Source: Sphingosinicella sp. BN140058 (GTDB taxonomy: Bacteria > Pseudomonadota > Alphaproteobacteria > Sphingomonadales > Sphingomonadaceae). From it: 64,000 bases of DNA. Made by a program: the position numbers and the translations under genes. The stretch spans positions 731,001 to 795,000 of the forward strand of contig NZ_CP035501.1 of assembly GCF_004135585.1 (NCBI RefSeq), in the 5' to 3' direction. Under the pieces are notes generated by a model. That model ran no database searches and had not been told where the DNA came from. It saw only the letters and a list, made by a program, of their open reading frames with translations. Below, piece by piece: positions 9,099 to 18,662 of the stretch. The number at the start of each line of letters is the position of its first letter. The stretch's first letter is position 1.

Positions 9099-9773
9099 AT
9101 GTGGCAACTCTACCAATTTCCTCTTTGCCCGTTTTCGCGCAAGGTTCGGCTTCTCCTGGGCGAAAAGGGCATTGCTCACGAACTCGTGCGCGAGAACCCC
9201 TGGGCCAATCGTGACGAGTTCATGGACTTGAACCCGGCCGGGCAGACTCCTGTGCTGGTGGAAGAGTCGAAGGGGCTGGTGCTGGTCGATTCCAGCGCGA
9301 TCTGTGAATATTTCGAAGAGACGATCGATCGTGCACCGATGCTGGCCGGCGGTGCTGCCGCGCGTGCCGAGGTGCGGCGGCTTGTCGCCTGGTTCGACGA
9401 GCGCCTCTATGCGGACGTGGTCGGGCCCTTGATGGAAGAGCGGATGAAGAAGAGGCTGGTGAGCCGGGACGCGCCCGATACGCGCATCCTGCGCGAAGCC
9501 ATGAAGACGGCCAACGCCCATCTCGACTATATCGACTATCTGCTCGATCACCGCCGCTGGCTCGGTGGGCCGGTGCTGAGCCTTGCGGACCTCACCGCGG
9601 CGGCACACCTGTCGGTCGCCGATTACCTCGGCGGAGTCGATTGGCGCGGGCACAAGCAGACGACCGACTGGTATGCGGTGATGAAGTCCAGACCGAGCTT
9701 CCGGACGCTGCTCGGCGAACGGATGGAGGTCATCACCCCGCCCGCCCACTACGACAAGGTCGACTTCTTCTAA
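9099..9773 (+). CDS. Glutathione S-transferase family protein
   Basis: A 224-aa cytosolic protein with an N-terminal thioredoxin-like GST domain. It has LYQFPLCPFSRKVRLLL at the glutathione site, NPAGQTPVLVEE with the conserved cis-Pro, and DSSAICEYFEET with the Asp/Ser/Glu that holds glutathione. An all-helical C-terminal domain follows, ending with LSLADLTAAAHLSVADYL, the usual N-capping motif. Its normal activity would be glutathione conjugation or reduction of an electrophile or peroxide, substrate unknown. Cys in PLCPFS replaces the Ser/Tyr of many classes, as in beta- or omega-like GSTs. It converges on ubiG, with about 30 bases between the stops. Confidence 0.88.
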   Translation: MWQLYQFPLCPFSRKVRLLLGEKGIAHELVRENPWANRDEFMDLNPAGQTPVLVEESKGLVLVDSSAICEYFEETIDRAPMLAGGAAARAEVRRLVAWFDERLYADVVGPLMEERMKKRLVSRDAPDTRILREAMKTANAHLDYIDYLLDHRRWLGGPVLSLADLTAAAHLSVADYLGGVDWRGHKQTTDWYAVMKSRPSFRTLLGERMEVITPPAHYDKVDFF

Positions 9774-9803
9774 TCGCGCGCCGACGAGGCGTGCGTGCGG
9801 GGA

Positions 9804-10547
9804 TCAGCCCGCCCGCCGCGCCGTCACCAGATAGTTGAGCGCCTTGTTCTCGGACAGGTGAAAGCCTCGGCCTGGCCCCCAGCTGAGCCCGGTGCAATCG
9901 ATTGGATCGAGGCCGACGTCGCGCAGCATAGCGGTGAGTTCCTCAGGCGTGAGGAACTTGTCCCAGTCGTGGGTGCCGCGCGGTATCTGGCCGGTGCCCT
10001 CGGCGGCGGTGATCAGCATGAATCGCGACAATCCGGTCCGATTGGGAGTCGACAGGATGAGCAGCCCGTCATCGGCAAGGGCGTCGGCGAGACCTTGCAG
10101 ATATCGGCGTACGTCCGCGACATGCTCCACCACTTCGAGCGAGGTGATGAGATCGAAGCGACCGGAAAGCGCCTCGACGCTGCCGACGCGATAATCGATC
10201 GGCAGACCTTGTCCGAGCGCGTGCGCCCGCGCCACGGCAATATTCTCGGGCGCCGGATCGACGCCGGTCACCTCGGCGCCGAGGCGGGCGAGCGGTTCGG
10301 CGAGCAAACCCGCACCGCAGCCGACGTCCGCAGCGCGCCGTCCCTTGAGCGGGCGGATGTCGCATTCGTCGAGGCTCCAATGCTGGTCGAGCCGATCGCG
10401 GATGTAGGCGAGCCGCACCGGATTGAGACGATGGAGCATCGCCGAAGATCCTTGAGGATCCCACCAGTCCGCTGCCATCGCGCCGAAATGCGCGGCTTCA
10501 TTGGGGTCGATGGTGGTGCCGGAGGTCGGATCGCTTGCCATGATCAT
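9804..10547 (-). CDS. ubiG: Ubiquinone biosynthesis O-methyltransferase UbiG
   Basis: A 247-aa class I SAM-dependent methyltransferase. Motif I is AADVGCGAGLLAEPLARLG, with the acidic ribose-binding residue in VTGVDPAPEN. The N-terminal segment AAHFGAMAADWWDPQG and NPVRLAYIRDRLDQHW are diagnostic of UbiG, which performs both O-methylations in ubiquinone synthesis. Codon 3 is also ATG (10541), so the start may be three residues shorter by two codons. Divergent from lysA, with about 110 bases between starts that must hold both promoters; no clear promoter boxes were identified there. Confidence 0.95.
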   Translation of the reverse strand: MIMASDPTSGTTIDPNEAAHFGAMAADWWDPQGSSAMLHRLNPVRLAYIRDRLDQHWSLDECDIRPLKGRRAADVGCGAGLLAEPLARLGAEVTGVDPAPENIAVARAHALGQGLPIDYRVGSVEALSGRFDLITSLEVVEHVADVRRYLQGLADALADDGLLILSTPNRTGLSRFMLITAAEGTGQIPRGTHDWDKFLTPEELTAMLRDVGLDPIDCTGLSWGPGRGFHLSENKALNYLVTARRAG

Positions 10548-10657
10548 GCCTGCTCCCTATCAGGGCGGAGCCCTGTTTCCCACGGCGAAACGGCCGCGCC
10601 ACACCGAAACCGGCAGGCGCAGCGTCGTTCCCGCTCCAAGCCCGCGCGAAGGCCTTC

Positions 10658-11932
10658 ATGGACTATTTTACGCATCGCGGCGGCGTCCTCCATTGCGAAG
10701 ACGTGCCGCTCTCCAAGATCGCCGACGCAGTCGGAACGCCGGTTTACGTCTATTCCTCGGCAACGATGATCCGCCATGCCGATGTGTTGAGGCGCTCGTT
10801 GGAGCCGTTGCCGGATCCGCTCATCGCATATGCGGTAAAGGCCAATCCGAACGCCGCCGTGCTGCGGACGCTCGGCGCACAGGGTCTCGGTGCCGATGTC
10901 GTCTCCGGCGGCGAATATCGGCGCGCCATTGCGGCGGGGATCGCGCCGCACAAGATCGTCTTTTCGGGCGTCGGCAAGACCGCCGACGAGATGGCGCTGG
11001 CGCTCGAGGGCGGCCTGTTCCAGTTCAACCTGGAGTCGGTCGAGGAAGCGGAGATGCTGTCCGAAGTGGCGACCCGCATTGGCCGCGAGGCGCCGATCGG
11101 GTTCCGGGTCAACCCCGACGTCGTCGCTGGGACCCACGCCAAGATTTCCACGGGCGGAGCCGAGAACAAGTTCGGAGTCCCCTATGCCGATACGCATGCA
11201 GCCTATCGCCGCGCCGCGGAGCTGCCCGGGCTTCGGGTTCAGGGCGTCGCAGTCCACATCGGCAGCCAGCTCACCAGCCTTGCACCGCTGGAGGCCGCCT
11301 TCGTCAAAGTCGGAAGCCTGATCGGGGAGCTCCGGGCGGCCGGTCACGCGATCAGCGTCGCCGATCTCGGTGGCGGCCTTGGCATTCCCTACAATGCCGA
11401 GCTGCCCTCGCCTCCCTCTCCGGAAGACTATGGCGCGATGGTGCGGCGGATCGCGAGCGAGTGGGACGTGCGCCTGGTGTTCGAGCCCGGCCGCCTGATC
11501 GTCGGCAATGCGGGCGTGCTGCTGACCCGGGTGATCCGGGTAAAGCCGGGATCGACCCACCCGTTCGTCGTCGTCGACGCCGCGATGAACGACCTGATGC
11601 GTCCCGCGCTTTACGATGCCTGGCATTCGATCGAGGCCGTTGCGCCGCATGGCGGCAGGGTAACCGCGAACGTGGTCGGCCCGGTCTGCGAGACCGGGGA
11701 CACGTTCGCGATGGGCCGGGAAATGGACTCGGTCGCGCCTGGCGATCTCGTCATCTTCCGCACCGCCGGTGCCTATGCGGCGGCGATGTCGAGCACCTAC
11801 AATTCTCGGCCGCTGACCCCCGAGGTTCTGGTCAACGGAGCCGAGTGGGCGGTGGTTCGCAAACGCATCGACATCGACCGGCTGATTGCCGCCGACGCCG
11901 TTCCGGAATGGCTTGCCTCAGCACAAGCCTGA
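10658..11932 (+). CDS. lysA: Diaminopimelate decarboxylase LysA
   Basis: A 424-aa PLP-dependent group IV decarboxylase making L-lysine from meso-diaminopimelate. Visible features are the Schiff-base lysine in YAVKANPNAA (about residue 60), HIGSQL, the glycine-rich phosphate site DLGGGLGIPY, EPGRLIVGNAG, and the VCETGD motif with the cross-domain catalytic cysteine (about residue 345). Typical family length. It is followed after about 60 bases by lysC, giving a lysine-pathway pair in one transcriptional direction. Confidence 0.97.
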   Translation: MDYFTHRGGVLHCEDVPLSKIADAVGTPVYVYSSATMIRHADVLRRSLEPLPDPLIAYAVKANPNAAVLRTLGAQGLGADVVSGGEYRRAIAAGIAPHKIVFSGVGKTADEMALALEGGLFQFNLESVEEAEMLSEVATRIGREAPIGFRVNPDVVAGTHAKISTGGAENKFGVPYADTHAAYRRAAELPGLRVQGVAVHIGSQLTSLAPLEAAFVKVGSLIGELRAAGHAISVADLGGGLGIPYNAELPSPPSPEDYGAMVRRIASEWDVRLVFEPGRLIVGNAGVLLTRVIRVKPGSTHPFVVVDAAMNDLMRPALYDAWHSIEAVAPHGGRVTANVVGPVCETGDTFAMGREMDSVAPGDLVIFRTAGAYAAAMSSTYNSRPLTPEVLVNGAEWAVVRKRIDIDRLIAADAVPEWLASAQA

Positions 11933-11990
11933 TCCCTCCCTCGCGCCGCCGCTTGAATGTGCGGCCGCAATTGATAAGAGCCGCAGCCCA

Positions 11991-13229
11991 ATGGCCCGTA
12001 TCGTGATGAAATTCGGCGGCACCTCGATGGCAGGCATCGAGCGCATCCGCCATGTCGCAAGCCTGGTGAAGCGCGAGGCGGAGGCCGGCAATCAGGTCGC
12101 CGTCGTCGTCTCGGCCATGGCCGGAGAGACGGACCGCCTCGTTCAGCTTTGCCGCGAAGCGGCCTCGCTCTACGATCCGCGCGAATATGACGTGGTCGTG
12201 GCGTCGGGCGAGCAGGTGACCAGCGGCCTGCTGGCGATCACGCTTCAAGGGATGGGCCTCAACGCCCGATCCTATATGGGCTGGCAGCTGCCGATCCGAA
12301 CCAGCGGCCACGGCGCCGCGCTCATCGAGGGCGTCGACGCCGCCGTCCTGCAACGGGTGTTCGACGCAGGCGGCATTGCCGTCATCCCCGGCTTCCAGGG
12401 CGTCACCGAGGCCGGCGACGTCACGACGCTGGGGCGCGGCGGCTCCGACACCTCCGCGGTGGCGATCGCCGCCGCGATGAAGGCCGATCGCTGCGACATC
12501 TACACCGACGTCGACGGCGTCTACACCACCGATCCCCGCATCGTCCCGCGTGCCCGCAAGCTGCCGATCATCACCTATGAGGAGATGCTCGAGTTGGCAT
12601 CGGTCGGCGCCAAAGTGCTCCAGACCCGCTCGGTCGGGCTCGCCATGCGCGAGAACATGCCGCTGCGGGTGCTCTCCTCCTTCGACGACCGTCCCGGGAC
12701 GATGGTCGTCGCCGACGAGGCTCTCGAGGAATTCGACATGGAACGTCAGCTGATCACCGGCATCGCCTACGACAAGAACGAGGCGATGGTCACCCTGACC
12801 GGCCTGCCCGACAAGCCGGGCACCGTGGCAGGGATCTTCATCCCGCTCGCCGACGCCGGCATCAATGTGGACATGATCGTGCAGAGCGTGCCGCAAGCGA
12901 GCGCGAAGAGCGATCTGACCTTCACGGTTCCGGCGGCATCGCTGCCGCAGACGCGCGCCGTGCTGGAAAAGGTGCGGGAGACGATGGGCTTTGACGGCTT
13001 CGTCGCCGACACCAACGTCGTCAAGGTCAGCGCGGTCGGGGTCGGCATGCGCTCCAATGCCGGCATTGCCGCACAGATGTTCGAGGCGCTCGCCGCACGC
13101 AACATCAACATCCTCGCCATCACCACGTCCGAGATCAAGGTCTCGGTGTTGATCGCCGAGGAATATACCGAACTCGCCGTTCGCGTGCTTCACAGCACCT
13201 ACGGCCTCGATGCGGAGACCGGCGCGTGA
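11991..13229 (+). CDS. lysC: Aspartate kinase LysC
   Basis: A 412-aa first enzyme of the aspartate family pathway (Lys, Thr, Met, DAP), phosphorylating L-aspartate. It starts MARIVMKFGGTSM, the canonical kinase signature. The kinase domain includes GRGGSDTSAVA and DVDGVYTTDPRI. Two ACT regulatory domains follow from about residue 260, indicating feedback control by lysine and/or threonine. The start at ATG 11991 places the conserved KFGGTS at residue 7; an upstream in-frame ATG at 11886 would overlap lysA and is unlikely. Its TGA overlaps the GTG start of the next gene, so the two are translationally coupled. Confidence 0.96.
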   Translation: MARIVMKFGGTSMAGIERIRHVASLVKREAEAGNQVAVVVSAMAGETDRLVQLCREAASLYDPREYDVVVASGEQVTSGLLAITLQGMGLNARSYMGWQLPIRTSGHGAALIEGVDAAVLQRVFDAGGIAVIPGFQGVTEAGDVTTLGRGGSDTSAVAIAAAMKADRCDIYTDVDGVYTTDPRIVPRARKLPIITYEEMLELASVGAKVLQTRSVGLAMRENMPLRVLSSFDDRPGTMVVADEALEEFDMERQLITGIAYDKNEAMVTLTGLPDKPGTVAGIFIPLADAGINVDMIVQSVPQASAKSDLTFTVPAASLPQTRAVLEKVRETMGFDGFVADTNVVKVSAVGVGMRSNAGIAAQMFEALAARNINILAITTSEIKVSVLIAEEYTELAVRVLHSTYGLDAETGA

Positions 13230-14263
13230 CCGACGCGGCGGCCGCGCAGATCGGGCATGATCGCCTGGCCCGGCTGATGAAGCGCGGTACCGATTTCCTG
13301 GGTTGCGAAGTCGCGATCCTGGGCGGCGCGATGAGCTGGATCTCGGAGCGGAACCTGGTCTCGGCTCTGTCGAACGCCGGCGCGTTCGGCGTAATCGCCT
13401 GCGGCGCGATGACTCCGGATCTGCTCGACACCGAGATCGCCGAGACCCGCAAGCGCACCGATCGCCCGTTCGGCGTCAACCTGATCACCATGCATCCGCA
13501 ATTGAGCGACTTGATCGACGTCTGCGCGAAGCATGCGGTCAGCCATGTCGTGCTCGCCGGCGGGCTTCCGCCGCCCGGCGCGATCGAACGGATCAAGGGG
13601 AGCGGCGCCAAGCTGATCTGCTTCGCGCCCGCGCTGGCGCTCGCCAAGAAGCTGGTGCGGTCCGGCGTCGACGCGCTGGTGATCGAGGGTATGGAAGCCG
13701 GGGGCCATATCGGCCCGGTGTCGACCTCGGTACTCGCCCAGGAGATCCTGCCTCCGCTCGCAGCCGAGGTCCCGATCTTCGTCGCCGGCGGCATCGGCCA
13801 CGGCGGCCTCATCGCCGGCTACCTGGAAATGGGCGCAGTCGGAGTCCAGCTCGGCACCCGCTTCGTGTGCGCCAACGAGTGCATCGCCCACCCCAATTTC
13901 AAGAAGGCCTTCATCCGCGCCTCGGCACGCGATGCGATCACCAGCGTGCAGATCGATCCGCGCCTGCCGGTCATCCCGGTGCGCGCGATCCGCAATCGCG
14001 AGATGGAGAGCTTCGCTGCAAAGCAGCGCCAGGTCGCCGACCTGCTCGATCAAGGGTCGGTGGAGATGGCCGAGGCGCAACTGCAGATCGAGCATTATTG
14101 GGCGGGCGCGCTCCGCCGGGCCGTGATCGAAGGCGACGTCGAGTCCGGCTCGGTGATGGCGGGACAGTCGGTCGGCATGGTCAAGGAAGAAGCGCCGGCG
14201 GCGGAGATCCTCCGCCAGCTCGTCGACCAGGCGGCGCATGCGCTGGAGCGACGCTCGGCCTGA
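13226..14263 (+). CDS. Nitronate monooxygenase-family flavoprotein
   Basis: A 345-aa FMN-dependent TIM-barrel protein of the 2-nitropropane dioxygenase family. It shows the FMN-phosphate and glycine motifs: GGAMSWISE, GAFGVIACGAMTP, ALVIEGMEAGGHIG, VPIFVAGGIGHGG and GAVGVQLGTRFVCANE. Characterised relatives oxidise alkyl nitronates; many members have unknown substrates. It starts at GTG inside the lysC stop (GTGA overlap), so it is co-translated with aspartate kinase. That conserved-looking pairing does not by itself point to a role in amino acid metabolism. Confidence 0.9.
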   Translation: MTDAAAAQIGHDRLARLMKRGTDFLGCEVAILGGAMSWISERNLVSALSNAGAFGVIACGAMTPDLLDTEIAETRKRTDRPFGVNLITMHPQLSDLIDVCAKHAVSHVVLAGGLPPPGAIERIKGSGAKLICFAPALALAKKLVRSGVDALVIEGMEAGGHIGPVSTSVLAQEILPPLAAEVPIFVAGGIGHGGLIAGYLEMGAVGVQLGTRFVCANECIAHPNFKKAFIRASARDAITSVQIDPRLPVIPVRAIRNREMESFAAKQRQVADLLDQGSVEMAEAQLQIEHYWAGALRRAVIEGDVESGSVMAGQSVGMVKEEAPAAEILRQLVDQAAHALERRSA

Positions 14264-14350
14264 TCCGCAACAGGCCTTTTCCGTTCCGGACACATCTTCA
14301 CTGCATCGCCCTTGGCTTCCTCCCGCGCATTCTGTTAGCGCAGGTGCAAG

Positions 14351-16627
14351 ATGCCCACTTCCGCCGCTTCCGCCCGCGAGATCCTGACCGGACTTCACGA
14401 TGTCATGGCTTCGCGCGCCGCCGCGCAGGTCAAGCTCAACAAGGTCGTCAAGATCATCGCGGAAGCGATGCGCAGCGAAGTCTGCTCGATCTACCTGCTG
14501 CGCGACGGCGTGCTGGAGCTGTTCGCCACGGTCGGTCTCAAGCAGACCGCCGTCCACGTAACCAAGCTCGGTCTTGGCGAAGGGCTGGTCGGGACGATCG
14601 CCAAGCAAGTGTCGGTGCTGAACCTCGCCGAAGCCGCCAACCATCCGGAATATGCCTACCGGCCCGAGACCGGAGAGGAACTGTTCCACAGCTTTGCCGG
14701 GGTTCCGATCGTTCGTCGCGAGCGCGCCATCGGCGTGCTCAGCGTTCAGCACGCGGAACCGCGTGCCTATGACGAGATCGAGATCGAAGCGCTGCAGACA
14801 GTGGCGATGGTCCTGTCCGAGCTGATCGCCAATGCCGGCCTTGCCGATCGTGCGGCATCGGCCTCCGAAACGGCACGCGATCAGGGCTCGGCGCGGCTCG
14901 CCGGCCTGCGCCTCGTCACCGGCATGGCCGCCGGAGTCGCGGTGTTCCATCAGCCTCGCGTCGTCATCGAGCATACCGTCGCGGAAGACGTCGAGGCCGA
15001 GCGCCACCGCGTCTATTCCGCATTCCGGAAGATGCGCGAGCAGATCGACAACATGACCAGCGTTGCCGAATTCGGAACCGCAGGCGAGCATCACGACATC
15101 CTCGAAACGTACAAGATGTTCGCCTACGACGAGGGCTGGTCACGCCGGATCAACGAGGCGATCGACAGCGGCCTCACCGCCGAAGCGGCGATCGAACGGG
15201 TCCGCCAGCGCATGCAGACGAGGATGCGCGACATCGACGATCCGCTGCTGCAGGAACGGATGCACGATCTCGACGATCTGTCGAATCGTTTGCTCCGCAT
15301 CGTTTCCGGCCAGCTCGGCACCGCCGCCCAGATGGGTCTGCGCGGCGACGCGATCCTGGTCGCCCGCAACCTCGGGCCGGCCGAGCTCCTCGAATATGAT
15401 CGCCGGCGGTTGAAGGGGGTGATCCTGGAGGAAGGATCGCTCACCGCGCACGTCACCATCGTGGCCCGCGCGATGGGCATTCCGATGCTCGGCCGGGTGC
15501 GGGGCATCCGCCAGGCGGTGTCCGAAGGCGACGAGATCCTGCTCGACGGCAGCGAAGGCGCGGCGTTCATCCGGCCGACGAGCGCCGTCGAGGAAGCGTT
15601 CACCGCGAAGCTTGCCGCAACCCAGAAGCAGCGCGCCGAGTTCGCGGCGCTGCGCGAGATGCCCGCCGTCACCTCGGACGGCACCCGCATCACCGTGATG
15701 GTCAATGCCGGGCTTCGCGACGATGCGTCGGCCATCCATCTGGTCGGCGCCGACGGCATCGGCCTGTTCCGCACGGAATTTCAGTTCCTCGTCTCGGCCG
15801 CGCTGCCGCGGCGCGAAAGCCAGCAGCGTCTCTACCGCTCGGTGCTCGAAAGCGCGGGCGACAAGCCGGTCATCTTTCGCACTTTGGACGTCGGCGGCGA
15901 CAAGGCCCTGCCCTATCTCCAATCGGGAGACGGCGACGAGCAGGAGGAGAATCCGGCGATGGGCTGGCGCGCGCTCCGGCTCGCGCTCGATCGCGACGGA
16001 TTGCTGAAGGCGCAGGCCCGCGCATTGCTCGAGGCTGCCGCTGGGCGCGAGCTCAACATCATGTTCCCGATGGTCTCGGAGCCGTGGGAATTCGATGCCG
16101 CGCGCGACATCGTCGAGCAGCAGCGAAGCTGGCTTGCCGAGCGGCGCAAATTGCTGCCGTGCCGGATTTCCTACGGGGCGATGCTCGAAGTGCCGGCGCT
16201 CGCCGAGACGCTCGACCTCCTGCTTCCGAAGATCGACTTCCTGTCGATCGGCACCAACGATCTTACCCAGTTCCTCTTCGCCGCCGATCGTGCGCATCCG
16301 AAGCTTGCCGAGCGCTACGATTGGCTGTCTCCGGCCATCCTGCGTTTCCTCTCCCGGGTGGTCCGGCAGGCGTCCGGGGCCGGCGTGCCCGTCGGCGTGT
16401 GCGGGGAGATGGGCGGACGCACTTTGGAAGCAATGGCGCTGATCGGACTGGGCGTCGAGCGCTTCTCGATCACCCCGGTTGCGGTGGGGCCGATAAAGGC
16501 CATGATCCGTTCGCTCGATCGCGCGGCATTGCTGCCGGTGATGGAGCAGATTTTGGCGAAGCCGCCTTCGGACATGCGCGAGACGCTCGGCCGCTGGGCG
16601 GAGGATAATGGGGTGTTCGTGGGCTAG
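14351..16627 (+). CDS. ptsP: PtsP: GAF-domain phosphoenolpyruvate-protein phosphotransferase (EI-Ntr)
   Basis: A 758-aa enzyme I paralogue of the nitrogen PTS, passing phosphate from PEP to NPr as a regulatory relay. Domains in order: a GAF sensor (residues about 10-165), the EI N-terminal helical domain, the phosphohistidine swivel domain with the active His in EEGSLTAHVTIVAR (about residue 377), and the PEP-binding TIM barrel. The barrel carries ADGIGLFRTEF, FRTLDVGGDK, LSIGTNDLTQF and the catalytic Cys in VGVCGEMGG. In alphaproteobacteria EI-Ntr responds to glutamine through GAF. Intergenic space before and after suggests its own promoter. Confidence 0.96.
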   Translation: MPTSAASAREILTGLHDVMASRAAAQVKLNKVVKIIAEAMRSEVCSIYLLRDGVLELFATVGLKQTAVHVTKLGLGEGLVGTIAKQVSVLNLAEAANHPEYAYRPETGEELFHSFAGVPIVRRERAIGVLSVQHAEPRAYDEIEIEALQTVAMVLSELIANAGLADRAASASETARDQGSARLAGLRLVTGMAAGVAVFHQPRVVIEHTVAEDVEAERHRVYSAFRKMREQIDNMTSVAEFGTAGEHHDILETYKMFAYDEGWSRRINEAIDSGLTAEAAIERVRQRMQTRMRDIDDPLLQERMHDLDDLSNRLLRIVSGQLGTAAQMGLRGDAILVARNLGPAELLEYDRRRLKGVILEEGSLTAHVTIVARAMGIPMLGRVRGIRQAVSEGDEILLDGSEGAAFIRPTSAVEEAFTAKLAATQKQRAEFAALREMPAVTSDGTRITVMVNAGLRDDASAIHLVGADGIGLFRTEFQFLVSAALPRRESQQRLYRSVLESAGDKPVIFRTLDVGGDKALPYLQSGDGDEQEENPAMGWRALRLALDRDGLLKAQARALLEAAAGRELNIMFPMVSEPWEFDAARDIVEQQRSWLAERRKLLPCRISYGAMLEVPALAETLDLLLPKIDFLSIGTNDLTQFLFAADRAHPKLAERYDWLSPAILRFLSRVVRQASGAGVPVGVCGEMGGRTLEAMALIGLGVERFSITPVAVGPIKAMIRSLDRAALLPVMEQILAKPPSDMRETLGRWAEDNGVFVG

Positions 16628-16770
16628 AATCGCGGCGGAAAATCGCCCAAACACGCACATCGGTTTCCGGCGTGAATCCGGGTGGAGCGACCGCAAAATT
16701 GATTTCGGAGCCTTGCTCCCGCGTGATTACGCGATAACAGATATGAAGCTCGGTACAGCAAGGGGCGTTG

Positions 16771-17619
16771 ATGGCGGACACGGTTCAGGATCAGGCGCAT
16801 GAAGGAACCGTCGGCGATCGGCTCAAGGCCGCGCGCGAGCAGAAGGGCCTGACCCTTCAGGAAGTGGCGGTACAGACCCGCATCCCGATCCGTCACCTGG
16901 AGCATATCGAACTCGGCGAATGGGACTCGCTGCCGGCGGCGACGTACAGCGTCGGGTTCGCGCGCTCCTATGCCCAGGTCGTCGGTCTCGAGCCGTCCGA
17001 AGTCGGTGCGCAGGTGCGCGAGCAGATGGGCCTGGCGCGCAGTCCTTCGGGCCCTGTCACCGCCCATTACGAACCGGCGGATCCGGCGCGGGTGCCGCCC
17101 TGGACGCTGGTCATCGTGGCGATCGTGATCGCGGCCCTGCTGACTGGCGGCTACTTCCTGTGGCGCAATCGGGCGGTCGACGATTCCCTGCCGACGACCG
17201 AGATCACGGAGACTCCAACCACCCAGCCGAAAGCGCAGCCCGTGCAGCCGCGCCCTGCGCAGCCTGCTGCGCCGGCGACCGGACCCGTCGTTCTGACCGC
17301 GATCGAGGACGTGTGGTTGCGCGTCGACGAGCCCGGTGGCGCTGCCGCCTTGTATCAGGGCACGCTGAAGGCCGGCGAGCGCTACGAAGTGCCGGCCACC
17401 GCTCAGGCCCCCCAGGTGCGCACCGGGCGGCCGCAATCACTTCGCGTGACGGTCGGCCCGACGGCGGTTCCGCCGCTGGGTCCGCCCGATCGGACAATCT
17501 CGAAGGTCAGCCTGCGCGCTGCAGATCTGGTTGCCCGAGCGCAGGGAACGCCGCCGGCGACGGGCGCCGCGGCGGCGTTCCCCCCGCCGGCCGCGGCCAC
17601 GGGCGGCGTGGCGCGCTGA
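16771..17619 (+). CDS. RodZ-like cytoskeletal/HTH membrane protein
   Basis: A 282-aa bitopic protein. A Cro-like HTH_25 domain lies at residues about 14-80 (GDRLKAAREQKGLTLQEVA, then YSVGFARSYAQVVGL). One membrane span lies at about 111-131, followed by a Pro/Ala/Gln linker and a periplasmic DUF4115 domain (ALYQGTLKAGERYEVPA). The family includes RodZ, which links MreB filaments to the wall-elongation machine. ATG 16771 follows TTG 16768 and has AAGGGG at a good distance. The C-terminus is low-complexity Pro/Ala. It sits directly before the CpoB-like gene, the usual sphingomonad order. Confidence 0.85.
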   Translation: MADTVQDQAHEGTVGDRLKAAREQKGLTLQEVAVQTRIPIRHLEHIELGEWDSLPAATYSVGFARSYAQVVGLEPSEVGAQVREQMGLARSPSGPVTAHYEPADPARVPPWTLVIVAIVIAALLTGGYFLWRNRAVDDSLPTTEITETPTTQPKAQPVQPRPAQPAAPATGPVVLTAIEDVWLRVDEPGGAAALYQGTLKAGERYEVPATAQAPQVRTGRPQSLRVTVGPTAVPPLGPPDRTISKVSLRAADLVARAQGTPPATGAAAAFPPPAAATGGVAR

Positions 17620-17694
17620 GCGTACGTTCTTAATGCTGGCGACAGCCATCAGCGGCTAGTAGAACATGCGTCTGACTGAGAGCGGGGAATAAGC

Positions 17695-18564
17695 ATGCGT
17701 TTTCATCTTCTTGCCATCGCGCTGATGGCCGGCGTGGCGATGCCTGCCGCGGCCCAGCAGGCGGAGCGCATCGACCGTCGGGTCGATCGTCTCGAGCAGG
17801 AGATGCGCGCGGTGCAGCGCCGCGTCTTCCCAGGCGCGAACGCGCCCTATGTCGGCCCGGAAATCGCACCGGCAACGCCGACCGTAGAGCAGCACGGCGT
17901 GCCAGCCGGCACCGCGGTGTCCGACCTGACGGCGCGGGTCGATGCGCTGGAATCGCAGCTTGCCACCCTCACCGGCCAGATCGAGCAGAATGCCAATCGC
18001 GTGCGCCAGCTCGAATCCGCCTTCAACACCCTGCGCGACACCACCAACGCGCGCCTGGAGGTGCTGGAGCAGCCTGCGGTGCAGCCGGCGGCGACGAACG
18101 AGGACGCCCCACAGGCAAGCACGCGTCCTGCGGCTCCCGCTGCGACGCAGGCTCCGGCAGCGACTTCGACCGCGGACGAGGCTGAGGCCGCCTACAATGC
18201 GGGTTACAAATTGTGGGAACAGAAGAAATTTGGCGAGGCGCAGAAGACGCTGGAAGCCGTAGCGAAGAAGTGGCCCAAGCATCGTTATGCGAGCTGGGCC
18301 GCAAATCTTGCCGGTCGCGCCTATCTCGATGACGGCAAGCCGGCGGCTGCCGCGAAGGTGTTCCTGGCCAATTATCAGGACAATCCGAAGGGCGAACGTG
18401 CCGCTGACAGCCTGTTCTTTCTCGGCCAATCCCTGGTCGCGCTCGGCAAACCCGCGGACGCCTGCAAGGCCTATGACGAATTGCAGGATGTCTACGGCGC
18501 GACGATCCGTGATTATTTGAAGCAGCGCCTGCCACAGGCGCGCAGCGCGTCGAAGTGCAAATAG
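17695..18564 (+). CDS. CpoB/YbgF-like Tol-Pal associated periplasmic protein
   Basis: A 289-aa secreted protein with signal peptide (MRFHLLAIALMAGVAMPAAAQQ). A coiled coil follows (residues about 25-130, RVDRLEQEMRAVQRRV and the later VRQLESAFNTLRD), which is the trimerisation region of the family. An Ala/Pro/Thr linker leads to a C-terminal TPR domain (AYNAGYKLWEQKKFGEAQKTL to YDELQDVYG). CpoB couples Tol-Pal to peptidoglycan synthesis during constriction. In related genomes tilS usually follows; here about 1.8 kb with two extra genes intervenes. Confidence 0.85.
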   Translation: MRFHLLAIALMAGVAMPAAAQQAERIDRRVDRLEQEMRAVQRRVFPGANAPYVGPEIAPATPTVEQHGVPAGTAVSDLTARVDALESQLATLTGQIEQNANRVRQLESAFNTLRDTTNARLEVLEQPAVQPAATNEDAPQASTRPAAPAATQAPAATSTADEAEAAYNAGYKLWEQKKFGEAQKTLEAVAKKWPKHRYASWAANLAGRAYLDDGKPAAAAKVFLANYQDNPKGERAADSLFFLGQSLVALGKPADACKAYDELQDVYGATIRDYLKQRLPQARSASKCK

Positions 18565-18601
18565 AGATCATGCTCTCGACCTTGGTTTAGAGCCGGATTC
18601 A

Positions 18602-18638
18602 CACCTCAGGTTGGAGCTAAGCGCTACAACCTGAGGTG
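18602..18638. repeat. Perfect 12-bp inverted repeat, REP-like palindrome
   Basis: CACCTCAGGTTG, 13-base loop, CAACCTGAGGTG. The pairing continues outward imperfectly (AGCC and GAT blocks on both sides, to about 18592-18648). There is no T-tract, so it is not a standard terminator for cpoB. The shape suits a repetitive extragenic palindrome or a miniature element remnant. It marks the left edge of the extra block between cpoB and tilS. Confidence 0.7.
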
Positions 18639-18662
18639 ATCAGGCTTTAGCAGCGGGAAGGC

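Noticed and set aside
11832..15094. Long minus-strand frames opposite lysC, the nitronate monooxygenase and ptsP
   Set aside because: They shadow three well-supported genes and have antisense-type composition (His, Asp and Arg excess).
15140..16696. 518-codon minus-strand frame opposite ptsP
   Set aside because: Antisense of conserved EI domains; no recognisable motif.
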